From the NCBI RefSeq assembly GCF_015840715.1, contig NZ_CP060397.1:2500686-2564685 (forward strand): a DNA stretch of 64,000 bases, read 5' to 3'. How positions within the stretch are numbered: position 1 is the first letter of the stretch; each line of letters begins with the position of its first letter. The notes under the pieces were generated by a model. The model was not told the origin of the DNA. It made no database searches and was given only the letters and a program-made list of their open reading frames with translations. Of the stretch, positions 39,302 to 48,138 are shown in pieces. A program made the translations under genes and the position numbers. The stretch comes from Synechococcus sp. CBW1004. GTDB taxonomy: Bacteria > Cyanobacteriota > Cyanobacteriia > PCC-6307 > Cyanobiaceae.

Positions 39302-41398
39302 ATGACCCAGGCCTACCAGCCCCTTCACCACAAGTACCGGCCGCAGCGCTTCGACCAGCTGGTGGGCCAGGAGGCGATCGCCGCCACCCTCAGCCAGGCG
39401 TTGCGCAGCGGGCGGATCGCGCCGGCCTACCTGTTCAGCGGCCCTCGGGGCACCGGCAAAACCTCGAGCGCCCGCATCCTGGCGCGTTCGCTCAACTGCA
39501 TCGCGAGCGCCGGCCCCACTCCCGAGCCCTGTGGTGTCTGCGCCCTGTGTGAGGCGATCGCCTCCGGCACCGCCCTCGATGTGATCGAGATCGATGCCGC
39601 CTCCAACACCGGTGTCGACAACATCCGCGACCTGATCGAGCGATCGCGCTTCGCGCCGGTTCAGGCCCGCTGGAAGGTGTACGTGGTCGACGAGTGCCAC
39701 ATGCTCTCGACCGCCGCCTTCAACGCCTTGCTCAAGACCCTCGAGGAGCCGCCTCCGCAGGTGGTCTTCGTGCTGGCGACCACCGATCCGCAACGGGTGT
39801 TGCCCACGATTCTGAGCCGTTGCCAGCGCTTCGATTTCCGGCGTATTCCTCTGGAGGCCCTGCAGAGCCATCTGGCCTGGATCGCAGAGCAGGAGGCGAT
39901 CGGCATCACGCCCGAGGCTCTGCATGTGGTGGCCCAGCGGGCTCAGGGCGGCCTGCGTGACGCCGAGAGTCTGCTCGATCAGCTCAGCCTCCTGCCGGCC
40001 CCGATCGAACCCACGGCTGTCTGGGAGCTGCTCGGTGCCGTGCCCGAAGAGGAGCTGCTCGAGCTGGCCGCCGCCATGGCCGAGGCCGAGCCGCTGCCCG
40101 TGGTGGAGGCGATCCGTCTGCTGCTCGACCGGGGCCGCGAACCCTCGGCGGTGCTCCAGGGCCTGGCGGGGATGCTGCGCGATCTGCTGCTCGCCGGTGT
40201 GGCCCCCGAACGGCTGGAGCTCACCAGCGTCTCTCCGTCGTTGCGGCCGCGTCTCAACCCGCTGGCCCGCCGCATCGGCAAGGCGCGGCTGCTGCACTGG
40301 CAGGCTCAGCTCAAGGGAAGTGAGCAGCAGCTGCGCCTGAGCGTGCAGCCACGCCTTTGGCTGGAGGTGCTGCTGCTCGGCCTGCTCGCCGAGCCGGTGG
40401 CTCCCGCAGTGGCGGTCCCCTCCCAGGCCCCGGTCGGGTCGCGAACGGCCACCGTTGCCGCTGTGGCGCCTGCCGCGGCGGCCTCAGACACCGCAGTCGC
40501 CCTCGCCGGGCCTTCTCCCGTCATGCCGAACGAGGTCGTTCAGCCACCGATGTCCCCGGCTGTCGTCAGCCCGTCACCGCCCCCGGTGAACGCTCCGGCG
40601 GCCGCTCCTCCCGGCGAGCCCGCCAGTGCGTCCGAGACGCCGTTGCCCGAGCTCTGGCAGCAGATCCTGGCCGGTCTGGAGCTTCCTTCCACCCGCATGC
40701 TGCTTTCCCAGCAGGCCCAGCTGGTGCGGCTCGACGGTCAGCGGGCCGTGGTGCGGGTGGCCGGCACCTGGATGGCGATGGTGCAGAGCCGCCTGTCGCT
40801 GCTGGAGACGGCCTTCAGCCGCGCCCTCGGCAGCCCGCGGCAGCTGGTGCTTGAGAGTGGTGATCCCGGGAGCGGCGCCGCTGCTGCACCCGTGGCCGCG
40901 CGACCGGCACCACCGTCGGCACCGGCACCGCCCGCAGGCGCTGTCCAGGCCGCGAACACGCCTGCTCCTGCCTCGGCCCCGGATCAATCCGCCGCGCCAT
41001 CCGTCGTCCCGACGAAGCCTGCCGGCGCGCAGGGCGCGATGGCCTCAGAGGCAGCGCCGCCGCTTGCTGCCTCGGCGTCTCGACCCCACCCCTCCCCGGC
41101 GCGTGCTGTCGAGCAGGCTTCCGGATCAGACCCTCAGCCCCCGACCCTGACGGCGTCGGCGCTTCCGAGCGCGCCGTCAGGGTCGGGGGCTGAGGCTCCC
41201 CCCGCCTCGGCTGCAGCGTCCGCCCTGTCCGCTTCGGCGCCCCCACCGCGCTTGGGCACATCCGTGGAGGAGAAGGCACGACAGCTGGCTGATTTCTTCA
41301 ATGGCGAGGTGGTGCTTCTCCCCGAGGATCCCGAGGCAGCTCCCGCCTCCGCCGATTCGCTCCCTCCCGCTCAGCTCCCGGCTCACGACGTCGCCTGA
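39302..41398 (+). CDS. dnaX: DNA polymerase III tau/gamma subunit
   Basis: Clamp-loader ATPase that opens and places the DnaN clamp. ATG at 39302 gives 698 residues. Walker A GPRGTGKT at residues 47-54, zinc-site cysteines Cys66, Cys77, Cys80, Cys83, Walker B YVVDECHMLS and sensor region LATTDPQRVLPTILSRCQRF are intact. Residues ~385-460 and 540-660 are Ala/Pro-rich linkers surrounding a conserved C-terminal domain (LWQQILAGLELPSTRMLLSQ). No intein, unlike some cyanobacterial dnaX genes, and no A-rich slippery heptamer for gamma production was noticed. The linker-coding part carries a perfect 24-bp inverted repeat (41132-41195). Confidence 0.96.
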   Translation: MTQAYQPLHHKYRPQRFDQLVGQEAIAATLSQALRSGRIAPAYLFSGPRGTGKTSSARILARSLNCIASAGPTPEPCGVCALCEAIASGTALDVIEIDAASNTGVDNIRDLIERSRFAPVQARWKVYVVDECHMLSTAAFNALLKTLEEPPPQVVFVLATTDPQRVLPTILSRCQRFDFRRIPLEALQSHLAWIAEQEAIGITPEALHVVAQRAQGGLRDAESLLDQLSLLPAPIEPTAVWELLGAVPEEELLELAAAMAEAEPLPVVEAIRLLLDRGREPSAVLQGLAGMLRDLLLAGVAPERLELTSVSPSLRPRLNPLARRIGKARLLHWQAQLKGSEQQLRLSVQPRLWLEVLLLGLLAEPVAPAVAVPSQAPVGSRTATVAAVAPAAAASDTAVALAGPSPVMPNEVVQPPMSPAVVSPSPPPVNAPAAAPPGEPASASETPLPELWQQILAGLELPSTRMLLSQQAQLVRLDGQRAVVRVAGTWMAMVQSRLSLLETAFSRALGSPRQLVLESGDPGSGAAAAPVAARPAPPSAPAPPAGAVQAANTPAPASAPDQSAAPSVVPTKPAGAQGAMASEAAPPLAASASRPHPSPARAVEQASGSDPQPPTLTASALPSAPSGSGAEAPPASAAASALSASAPPPRLGTSVEEKARQLADFFNGEVVLLPEDPEAAPASADSLPPAQLPAHDVA
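41132..41195. repeat. Perfect 24-bp inverted repeat inside dnaX
   Basis: Arms 41132-41155 and 41172-41195 are exact reverse complements, separated by 16 nt. The repeat lies in-frame within the Ala/Pro-rich C-terminal linker of DnaX, coding for ...PQPPTLTA... in one arm and ...APSGSGAEA in the other. No T-tract follows, so it is not a typical terminator. No second copy was noticed in the window. Confidence 0.93.
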
Positions 41399-41537
41399 AC
41401 GCCGCCGGTTCCGGCTGACAGCCAGTCTCAGACCAACGTCAGGCGCTGGTTGAGGCGGCGCGTCTCACAGGAGAGTGGCCCATCAGCCTCGTGCCTGCCC
41501 CTCCGGAGGCGGTGCGTCGCTTTCCCCCGGACCGTGT

Positions 41538-42956
41538 TCAGAGCGCCCCCCCCTCCGTGGCCAGCTCGGGGTCCGCCTCAACGGTCTGCGGCTCCTCCTC
41601 GGCGCCGTGGTGGAGAGTCTTGACCCACACGAGCCGCTTGGGCAGCAGCGCCATGCGCAGGGTCACCCAGGGAATCACCGCGAACCAGTGGACCAGGTAC
41701 AACACCCCAAGAGTGACCGAAGCCACCGACATGCGCGGCAGCGGCGGCCCCTCGCTCGGACGGCGGCAGCCGCTCACGATGGCGATGCCCGAGAGGCCCA
41801 GGGCCACGATCGAGAAGGGCCACATCGCCGGGGGGGTGCCGGTGGCGATGACGCCGGCCAGATCGGCCGCGGCCATCACCGGCATCATGTACTGGAGCAC
41901 GAAGAAGCTGAACAGGTCGGTCTTCTGGGAGCCGCTCAGCCGGTCCGACAGCAGACCGGGCGCGTAGTCGAGAAAGCGCTGCAGACCGCCTTCGGCCCAG
42001 CGCTGTCGCTGGCGCCACAGGGCCGGCAGCGTGAGCACCGCCTCCTCCTGCACGGGTGGATCCCAGAGCACGCCGATCGGTTGCCGCTCCAGCAGCAGGC
42101 GCATGCTCAGGTCGAGATCGTCGGTGACGGTGGCTTCGTTGAAGCCCCCGCAGGTCAGCACCGCGTCGCGTCGCAGCAGCTGGCCGTTACCGCGCAGCTC
42201 CGCGACACCACCGGCGCACAGCCGCCCCTGCTGAATCACCGCGTCGAAGGCCATCTCCATCGACTGGGCGCGGGTGAGCAGGTTGGTGTCGGGATTGGCG
42301 ACGGCCTTGCGCAGTTGCACGGCGGACCAGCCGCCGGCCTCGGCCCAGGGGATCAGCCGCTCGAGCACGTCCTCCTGGAGGTCGGCATCGGCATCGAGCA
42401 CCAGCAGCCAGCGGCCCTGCAGCTGGGGCAGCACCAGATTGAGCGCTCCGGACTTGCCACCGCCGGCCTCTCTTGAGCGGCGCAGCACCCGCAGTGCGGG
42501 TTCGCGGCCCTGCAGCTCCTCGAGCAGCTCGGGCGTGCGGTCCTCGCTGCCGTCATCGATCACCCACAGCAGAAGCCGGCCGGCCGGATAGCGGAGGTTG
42601 GCGATCCGCTCCACCAGCCGGCGGATGACGGCCTGTTCATCGCGGGCGGCGACCACGACATCGACAGCTGGAAGATCGCTCGGGAGGTCTGCCTCCGTTG
42701 CGACTCCGGAGTCGTCCGTTGCCTCGGGCGGAGCGGCGATCGTGGGGGGATCGAGCAGCACCGTGCGGATGCTGTAGCCCCCCAGAAGCACGGCCAGCAC
42801 GATCGAGGGGACCAGGCTGCGACCCGGCTCCAGCCAGTGGGGTGCCAGGCCTGCGGCGCAGCAGCCGAGCAGGAACAGGGACGCCTTGAGGCGACGGTGA
42901 CCGCCGGTCACGGGACGCTGGTCGTCAGGCTGCTCCGTGGCCCTGCCTTCGACCAT
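41538..42956 (-). CDS. Membrane GT2 glycosyltransferase, candidate monoglucosyldiacylglycerol synthase
   Basis: Processive-type family-2 glycosyltransferase in the membrane. The 472-residue protein has an N-terminal hydrophobic pair (~25-60), a cytosolic GT-A domain with VVVAARDEQ, VIDDGSEDRT, the DXD-type VLDADADLQ, VTDDLDLSMR and the QRQRWAEGG motif, then several C-terminal membrane segments from about residue 340. Size and layout match cyanobacterial MgdA (sll1377 type), which makes monoglucosyldiacylglycerol, precursor of galactolipids; a cellulose-synthase-like polysaccharide enzyme is an alternative. It follows the SpoIID-like gene by 24 nt on the same strand and converges on dnaX. Specific assignment is inference from memory of the family. 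Confidence 0.8.
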   Translation of the reverse strand: MVEGRATEQPDDQRPVTGGHRRLKASLFLLGCCAAGLAPHWLEPGRSLVPSIVLAVLLGGYSIRTVLLDPPTIAAPPEATDDSGVATEADLPSDLPAVDVVVAARDEQAVIRRLVERIANLRYPAGRLLLWVIDDGSEDRTPELLEELQGREPALRVLRRSREAGGGKSGALNLVLPQLQGRWLLVLDADADLQEDVLERLIPWAEAGGWSAVQLRKAVANPDTNLLTRAQSMEMAFDAVIQQGRLCAGGVAELRGNGQLLRRDAVLTCGGFNEATVTDDLDLSMRLLLERQPIGVLWDPPVQEEAVLTLPALWRQRQRWAEGGLQRFLDYAPGLLSDRLSGSQKTDLFSFFVLQYMMPVMAAADLAGVIATGTPPAMWPFSIVALGLSGIAIVSGCRRPSEGPPLPRMSVASVTLGVLYLVHWFAVIPWVTLRMALLPKRLVWVKTLHHGAEEEPQTVEADPELATEGGAL

Positions 42957-42980
42957 CGCTTCCCTGGAAGTACATCAACT

Positions 42981-44624
42981 TTAGAGTGCCTCCCCAAGGC
43001 TCCGGAGTGGCACCAGCTCCGTTCCGCGGTAGTAGTGCTGGAGGATGCGCTCGGAGCTCCAGCCGCGTCGGGCCAGATCGATGGCTCCGGCCTGGGAGAG
43101 GCCCGCTCCATGCCCGAAGCCTCCCCCCCGCACGAGCCAGCGCCCGGGGCCGGCCGGCGTCACTTCGAACAGGGTGCTGGGCAGTTGCCGCAGGGTGCGG
43201 CGGATGGCGTCGAGGCGCAGCACGCGGGTGCCTCCGGTGCCGCCGATCTCCAGGGCCAGCACCCGGCCGCTCGGCCCCCGGGACAGCACCCGCAGTCGGG
43301 TGGGGGTGCCCAGATTCCTGGCGCCGTTGCCGAGGGCGCTGCTCAGCTGGGCGGCCGTGAGGGTGCGCTGCCAGCGGAACAGGCTGTGATCGGCGCCCCA
43401 GGGCAATGGTGCTCCGGCCTTGAGCAGCGCACTGAGCGCCGCTGGTTTGAGGGGCAGTGGATAGCGGCTCACGAAGCCGGCCGGGCCATCGGCGAAGGCT
43501 CGCAGATAAGGCAGCGGCGCCCCCTGCCACACCTCGTCGAAGCCGGCCGCCATGCCGCCGTTGCTGGCGTGATAGACGGCGTGGATCGGCTGTCCGTCAG
43601 CCGCCAGCAGTTGCTCCCGGCTGGCGGCGATTGCGTTCCGCACGCTGGTCCCTGCCGCCCGTGGATCGCTGTACACCTGGCACTGGGTGTCGGCGCAGAG
43701 GTGATAGCCATCCACCTGGAAGCGGAGGCGGTTGCGCAGGGCCCAGGTGCGGGCCAGGATCGCCTGGGCCTCCAGGGCCGCAGCCGGCGATCCGGCCCCG
43801 ATCTCGTGGGGCACCACCCCTTCGAGATAGCGCTCCAGCGGCACCTGTTCCACCAGGCTCCAGCTTCCGTAGGCATCGGGCTGCAGCAGGAAGGGTCCGC
43901 CGTAGATGCCCTCGCCCCAGACCAGCCCCTCCGGCGCCAGGATCCGGATCGGGCCCCGCAGGGTCACCGTGCCCTCAGCGCGTCGCAGCTCCAGCACCAG
44001 GCGCCCGTTCTCCTGCCGCTCCACCAGGGTGGCGCTGCGTCCCGGTGGATCCGCTGCCTCCGGCGGTGCCCAGACCTCCCACTCCCGGGGGCGGGCGATC
44101 GTCGTCTCGACCCCCTGGGCCCGCCAGGCGCGGGCCGCTTCCTCAGCGCTCTCGTGGCTGGCGAAGGGGCTGAGCACCCGCCTGCGGATCTGCAGAGGCG
44201 AAGCCAGCGGCTCGAGCCGCCAGTGCAGGCTCAGCCGGGGAGACTGAAAGCGCTGACCGTCGCTGTCCACGAGGGTGAGCAGACCGGAGGAGGCGCGAAG
44301 CACGAGGGGGTCGGCAGCGGCCTCCCTGCCATCCGCCGCGAAGCCGAGCCGGGCGGCCAGGGCCACCAGCAGCACAGGCTCGGCCGTGTTCAGTGGCGCC
44401 GGTCGTGCCACCGGCCAGTGCAGCGCGCTCACCGGCTGGGCGGGAACCGATGTCTCCGGGGCCTCGGGGGCGGCCGGAAGGGGCAGCGTCTCGGCCCGGC
44501 AGCCGCTGATCAGCAGCAGACCGCTCAGAAGCGACTGGCTGACCAGGGCCAGGGCAGCCCTGCGACGGGCGGGCTGCCGCCGCAAAGGCAGGGTCTGGCT
44601 GGAAAGGGAGGACAGGCGAATCAC
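42981..44624 (-). CDS. SpoIID/LytB-domain lipoprotein
   Basis: Predicted exported peptidoglycan-acting protein. GTG at 44624 gives 547 residues. An N-terminal hydrophobic segment ends in a lipobox (LLLISGC), so it is probably a lipoprotein. A sporulation-related-like repeat region near residues 140-230 precedes the SpoIID domain (about 280-540), with [40 protein letters not shown] and [17 protein letters not shown]. SpoIID cleaves glycan strands with denuded stems during sporulation; non-sporulating cyanobacteria have homologues presumably for wall remodelling. The GT2 gene follows after 24 nt. It is divergent from rpmI. Confidence 0.9.
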   Translation of the reverse strand: MIRLSSLSSQTLPLRRQPARRRAALALVSQSLLSGLLLISGCRAETLPLPAAPEAPETSVPAQPVSALHWPVARPAPLNTAEPVLLVALAARLGFAADGREAAADPLVLRASSGLLTLVDSDGQRFQSPRLSLHWRLEPLASPLQIRRRVLSPFASHESAEEAARAWRAQGVETTIARPREWEVWAPPEAADPPGRSATLVERQENGRLVLELRRAEGTVTLRGPIRILAPEGLVWGEGIYGGPFLLQPDAYGSWSLVEQVPLERYLEGVVPHEIGAGSPAAALEAQAILARTWALRNRLRFQVDGYHLCADTQCQVYSDPRAAGTSVRNAIAASREQLLAADGQPIHAVYHASNGGMAAGFDEVWQGAPLPYLRAFADGPAGFVSRYPLPLKPAALSALLKAGAPLPWGADHSLFRWQRTLTAAQLSSALGNGARNLGTPTRLRVLSRGPSGRVLALEIGGTGGTRVLRLDAIRRTLRQLPSTLFEVTPAGPGRWLVRGGGFGHGAGLSQAGAIDLARRGWSSERILQHYYRGTELVPLRSLGEAL

Positions 44625-44669
44625 GGTGGCTGGGACGGGGAGGGGTTGGAGGAGGGGACTGCCGCGTCG

Positions 44670-44675
44670 TACTCT
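44670..44675 (+). promoter_or_regulatory. Putative -10 element (TACTCT) of rpmI-rplT
   Basis: TACTCT lies 25 nt before the rpmI ATG, at the same spacing as the TAGGNT elements elsewhere. It shares only T-A and the final T with the usual consensus. Confidence 0.35.
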
Positions 44676-44700
44676 GCTTGTTTGTGCCTGCGCGACACCG

Positions 44701-44898
44701 ATGCCGAAGCTCAAGACCCGCAAAGCGGCCGCCAAGCGGTTCAAGGCGACCGGCAGCGGCAAGTTCCTGCGCCGTCGCGCCTTCCGCAACCACCTGCTCG
44801 ATCACAAGAGCCCCAAGCGCAAGCGTTACCTCGGCACGATGGCCGTGGTCGACGACCGCGATCACGACAACGTGTCGCTGATGCTCCCCTACGCCTGA
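44701..44898 (+). CDS. rpmI: 50S ribosomal protein L35
   Basis: Small basic ribosomal protein of 65 residues, complete ([20 protein letters not shown] at the N-terminus, ending MLPYA). Cyanobacterial L35 has this length and start. It is followed by rplT after 78 nt; infC, which precedes rpmI in many bacteria, is not here. A TACTCT 25 nt before the ATG is a possible -10 element. Confidence 0.98.
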   Translation: MPKLKTRKAAAKRFKATGSGKFLRRRAFRNHLLDHKSPKRKRYLGTMAVVDDRDHDNVSLMLPYA

Positions 44899-44976
44899 TC
44901 CCAGGCCGGGCACGCCTTGTTCTCCCCCGACCGGGGCTCCCCGGTCACCGTTCCGTTCTGATTTCCTGGACCCGCC

Positions 44977-45324
44977 ATGGCTCGCGTCAAGAGGGGCAAC
45001 GTCGCCCGTAAACGCCGCAACAAGATCCTTCGCCTTGCCCGCGGCTTCGTCGGCGGCAGCGGCAGCCTCTTCCGCACCGCAAACCAGCGGGTGATGAAGG
45101 CCCTCTGCAACGCCTATCGCGACCGTCGCCGCCGCAAGCGCGATTTCCGCCGCCTCTGGATCGCGCGCATCAATGCCGCGGCCCGCATCAACGGCACGAG
45201 CTACAGCCGTCTGATCGGCGGCCTCAAGAAGGCCGACGTCCAGATCAATCGCAAGATGCTGGCCCAGCTCGCCGTGGCTGATCCCGCCAGCTTCGCTGTC
45301 GTGGCCCAGTCCGCCGCCAGCTGA
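44977..45324 (+). CDS. rplT: 50S ribosomal protein L20
   Basis: 115-residue ribosomal protein that binds 23S rRNA early in large-subunit assembly and, in some bacteria, represses its own operon by binding the mRNA leader. The sequence starts [19 protein letters not shown] and carries the conserved [14 protein letters not shown]. Follows rpmI in the usual order; the 78-nt gap could hold an autoregulatory site but I cannot identify one. The TPR gene starts 19 nt downstream and is probably co-transcribed. Confidence 0.98.
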   Translation: MARVKRGNVARKRRNKILRLARGFVGGSGSLFRTANQRVMKALCNAYRDRRRRKRDFRRLWIARINAAARINGTSYSRLIGGLKKADVQINRKMLAQLAVADPASFAVVAQSAAS

Positions 45325-45343
45325 ACTCTCCCTCTGCGGCCCG

Positions 45344-45931
45344 ATGAACGAACTGCTCCCCCAGATCTATCTGGTCGGCTTGATCGGCCTTCTTGGAGGT
45401 GCCTCGTTCTTCGTCGGGCGTCAGATCCTGAGGGTGCGCCGCGATGAGCAGGCCCTCTCCCGCCTCGGTGGCGGTCGCGGTTCGGATGGCGCTCTCCAGG
45501 ATGCGGCCGGCCTCTACGAGCTGGCCTCCGTTCAGTTGCGCAAGCGTCTCTATGGCCAGGCGGCTGACACCCTGCGCAAAGCCCTCAAGCAGGCCGATGC
45601 TGAGAAGGTTCCCTCAGAGGCACGTGCCCTGATCGAGAACGCCATGGGTTTTGCTCTGGCTGCTCAGGGCAAGTACCCCACGGCAGTCCGTCATTACCGC
45701 TCGGCGCTGCGAGCCAAGGCGGATTATCCTGTCGCCCTCAACAACCTTGCCTTCGCTCTGGAGAAGCAGGCCAAGCCTGACGAGGCGCGTGCGCTCTATC
45801 AACAGGTGTTGAATCTGGAGGAAGGCAACCGCACCGCCCGTAAGCGGTTGCGTCTGCTTGAGCGCAGGACGGTGAGCATCAGCCCTGCCGCCGAAGCGCC
45901 TCGGGGCATCGGAGATGACAAGGCAGCCTGA
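45344..45931 (+). CDS. Membrane-anchored TPR protein (Ycf37-like)
   Basis: 195-residue protein with one N-terminal membrane segment (QIYLVGLIGLLGGASFFVGRQI) followed by about three TPR units (for example QDAAGLYELASVQLRKRLYG, NAMGFALAAQGKYPTAVRHY, VALNNLAFALEKQAKPDEA). This size and layout match cyanobacterial/plastid Ycf37, implicated in photosystem I assembly, but I cannot exclude another TPR family. It starts 19 nt after rplT and is followed by a good terminator, so it ends the rpmI-rplT transcript. Codon use in the 3' half is somewhat less GC-rich than in neighbours. Confidence 0.78.
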   Translation: MNELLPQIYLVGLIGLLGGASFFVGRQILRVRRDEQALSRLGGGRGSDGALQDAAGLYELASVQLRKRLYGQAADTLRKALKQADAEKVPSEARALIENAMGFALAAQGKYPTAVRHYRSALRAKADYPVALNNLAFALEKQAKPDEARALYQQVLNLEEGNRTARKRLRLLERRTVSISPAAEAPRGIGDDKAA

Positions 45932-45966
45932 ATCCTGCGCTGCTTTTCGTCTCGATTGAGCGTTTG

Positions 45967-45993
45967 GGGTGCCATGAAATGGCATCCTTTTTT
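45967..45993 (+). terminator. Terminator after the rpmI-rplT-TPR unit
   Basis: Stem GGGTGCCAT/ATGGCATCC (9 pairs, one G-U; 45967-45975 and 45979-45987) with a 3-nt loop, followed by six T (45988-45993). It lies 36 nt beyond the TPR stop. Confidence 0.92.
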
Positions 45994-46346
45994 ATGGCAT
46001 CAACCCGTGAATGGTGTCATGCCGTCCTGGTGGGTTCATGTCCGGGGTTGTCTCAGAGGCGCCAGACAACTCTGACTCTTCCCAGGTGCCCATTCAGGCT
46101 CGTCCCCAGGATTGATCGAGCTGGTCCGCTCAGGCTGATCAGAGGGTGCGAGCGCAGGGCCAGAGCCGGCTTTCCGGTGTCTTCTGTATCTGGGGTGCCG
46201 GGACTCGACGACTGTCCAGTGACTGTCGCTGACCTGTCGGTGGCCTGGGTCGGTCGGCTCGGCAGGAGGAGCGGCCGGCCTGCGCCTGGCAGGGGGTCAG
46301 AAAGCCCTGCGAGCCCTGAAGCCCCAGACACGGTCGGCGCCTGGGA
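45994..46346. other. Non-coding region before the minus-strand gene at 46347
   Basis: 353 bp between two convergent transcription units. I see no gene, tRNA or recognised small RNA. It is less GC-biased than surrounding coding DNA at its left end. A structured RNA here cannot be excluded by eye. Confidence 0.5.
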
Positions 46347-46892
46347 TCACCAGAGGCCGCGGATGGAAGGGGTGCTGTCAGGACGGTTGGAGGGCGGAGC
46401 CAGGCTCAGTTGAGGAACCAGCTGCAGACGTCCGCCGAGGGTGACCAGACGCGGCGCCTGCCAGGCGCTCAGGGTGAAACCCTCCAGTCCCATCACCGTG
46501 CCACCCGGCTCCATGCCAGCGGGAAGGCGGTCACCCAGGAGCAGCAGATCCAGCTGGTCGGATTTGGCGTTGAGGTTTCCCTGGATGGGAGTGGTGACGC
46601 CGCCGATGGTCAGTTGACCGCGCAGGTCCACCATCTGTCCCATGGCGTTGAGACTCTCGAGCCGCAGCTCGACCGGCATCGCTTCCGGGCTGCCGTAAGG
46701 GCGATAGGTGCCGCTCCAGGCCCTGGGCAGATCACGGGCCAGCACAGCGGCGCGTCCCTGGGAGTCAAAGGTTTCGACAGCACCGACGTTCAGGTCCTCC
46801 GACCCGCTCGCCCCGACGGCCATAGGCGGCACAAAGGGGACGAAGGCGTCGCTGGGCAGCGGCGTGAGGGCGAGCAGCAGCGGCAGCGGCAT
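46347..46892 (-). CDS. Conserved hypothetical protein, possibly exported
   Basis: Unknown protein of 181 residues from ATG 46892. The N-terminus is short and hydrophobic ([20 protein letters not shown]), a weak signal-peptide-like segment. The rest looks like a beta-rich domain ([80 protein letters not shown]). No enzyme motif is visible. It is divergent from thiG with 61 nt between starts, so they share an intergenic promoter region. A longer in-frame extension overlaps thiG on the opposite strand and is rejected. Confidence 0.7.
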   Translation of the reverse strand: MPLPLLLALTPLPSDAFVPFVPPMAVGASGSEDLNVGAVETFDSQGRAAVLARDLPRAWSGTYRPYGSPEAMPVELRLESLNAMGQMVDLRGQLTIGGVTTPIQGNLNAKSDQLDLLLLGDRLPAGMEPGGTVMGLEGFTLSAWQAPRLVTLGGRLQLVPQLSLAPPSNRPDSTPSIRGLW

Positions 46893-46921
46893 GGCGGCAT
46901 TGGTTAGGCCAGGGCGCACAC

Positions 46922-46927
46922 TAGGGG
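46922..46927 (+). promoter_or_regulatory. Putative -10 element (TAGGGG) of thiG
   Basis: TAGGGG lies 26 nt before the thiG GTG, a one-base variant of the TAGGNT motif at the same spacing. Confidence 0.4.
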
Positions 46928-46953
46928 CAAGACGCCCGACCTCGCACCGTTCC

Positions 46954-47808
46954 GTGGCCGAAATCCCCCACGCCACAGCCTCCGGCAGCTCGGCGGCTCC
47001 CGTGCCGAGCCCCGATCCGCTGCTGATCGGCGGCCGCTCCTTCGCCAGCCGGTTGATGACCGGCACCGGCAAATACCCCTCTCTGCAGGCCATGCAGGCC
47101 AGCCTCGAAGCCAGTGGCTGCGCGATCGTCACCGTGGCTGTCCGGCGGGTGCAGAGTCAGGCCGAGGGCCATCTGGGGCTGATGGAAGCGATCGATTGGA
47201 CCCGCTACTGGATGCTCCCCAACACGGCCGGCTGCGCCACGGCCGAGGAGGCGATCCGGGTCGCGCGGCTCGGTCGGGAGCTGGCCAGACTGGCTGGTCA
47301 GGAGGACAACAGCTTCGTCAAGCTTGAGGTGATCCCGGACTCCCGCCATCTGTTGCCCGACCCCATCGGCACGCTCGAGGCGGCCGAGCAGCTGGTGAAG
47401 GAGGGATTCACCGTGCTGCCGTACATCAACGCCGACCCGCTCCTGGCCAGGCGCCTGGAGGAGGCTGGCTGCGCCACCGTGATGCCTCTCGGCTCGCCGA
47501 TCGGCTCCGGTCAGGGCATCCGCAACGCCGCCAACATCGCCCTGATCATCGAGAACGCCAGGGTTCCGGTCGTGGTCGACGCCGGCATCGGTGTCCCCAG
47601 CGAAGCCGCCCAGGCGATGGAGATGGGTGCAGATGCCCTGTTGATCAACAGTGCCATCGCCCTGGCGGGTGATCCGGTGGCGATGGCGCGGGCCATGGGT
47701 CAGGCCGCCATCGCCGGTCGCACCGCCTTCCAGGCCGGACGCCTGCCGGTCCGTCCGCAGGCCAGCCCCAGTTCGCCGCTGCAGGGTCGGGTGGGTCAGC
47801 TCGGCTGA
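46954..47808 (+). CDS. thiG: Thiazole synthase ThiG
   Basis: Forms the thiazole phosphate moiety of thiamine from 1-deoxyxylulose 5-phosphate, dehydroglycine and ThiS thiocarboxylate. GTG at 46954 ([11 protein letters not shown]) gives 284 residues. The TIM-barrel has the N-terminal [13 protein letters not shown], the Schiff-base lysine Lys123 in [11 protein letters not shown], and the C-terminal phosphate-binding [20 protein letters not shown]. ThiG often neighbours thiS/thiO; neither is here. No THI-box riboswitch was recognised in the short leader. Unusual only for its short Ala/Pro-rich N-terminal extension. Confidence 0.96.
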   Translation: MAEIPHATASGSSAAPVPSPDPLLIGGRSFASRLMTGTGKYPSLQAMQASLEASGCAIVTVAVRRVQSQAEGHLGLMEAIDWTRYWMLPNTAGCATAEEAIRVARLGRELARLAGQEDNSFVKLEVIPDSRHLLPDPIGTLEAAEQLVKEGFTVLPYINADPLLARRLEEAGCATVMPLGSPIGSGQGIRNAANIALIIENARVPVVVDAGIGVPSEAAQAMEMGADALLINSAIALAGDPVAMARAMGQAAIAGRTAFQAGRLPVRPQASPSSPLQGRVGQLG

Positions 47809-47872
47809 CCCACCCCTCAGCCCGCTCTGTGACGAAGCATGCCGGTTTGGCGGCGCCCTCTGGGGCCCTCCA

Positions 47873-47878
47873 TAGGGT
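47873..47878 (+). promoter_or_regulatory. Putative -10 element (TAGGGT) of the 54-aa gene
   Basis: TAGGGT 25 nt before the ATG at 47904. Spacing and sequence match the elements at 6774, 34113 and 59811. Confidence 0.5.
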
Positions 47879-47903
47879 GAGCCGGCCCCACCCCACCGCC
47901 CCG

Positions 47904-48068
47904 ATGCAGGTCACCGAAGAAGACGGCGGCAGGCTCAACGCCTTCGCCAAGGAGCCCCGGATGGTCGTGATGGAGGAGGGGGAGACGCCCGGCGGCAACC
48001 GGATGCTGTTGATCGGCGGCGCGCTGCTGGTGCTGGCCCTGGTGGCGGTGGCGGCTGGAATCAGCTGA
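47904..48068 (+). CDS. Small one-helix membrane protein, ssl1498-like light-harvesting-like family
   Basis: 54-residue protein with an N-terminal motif EDGGRLNAFAKEP and a single C-terminal membrane helix (MLLIGGALLVLALVAVAAGI). The N-terminal motif matches, from memory, the cyanobacterial ssl1498-type light-harvesting-like proteins. It lacks the chlorophyll-binding ExxNxR motif of high-light-inducible proteins, so pigment binding is unlikely on sequence alone. Start at ATG 47904 with a putative -10 element 25 nt upstream. It lies between thiG and sqdB as a separate small transcript; probably thylakoid-located. Confidence 0.75.
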   Translation: MQVTEEDGGRLNAFAKEPRMVVMEEGETPGGNRMLLIGGALLVLALVAVAAGIS

Positions 48069-48138
48069 ACCTTCCGGGCCCCCGGGAGGCCTGTAGTAGC
48101 TTGATGCAAATGGGCAACAGCTCGTTCAGGAGACTGGG

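Noticed and set aside
39302-41398. Intein or programmed frameshift in dnaX
   Set aside because: The ATPase domain is continuous with no intein splice motifs, and no A-rich slippery heptamer was seen.
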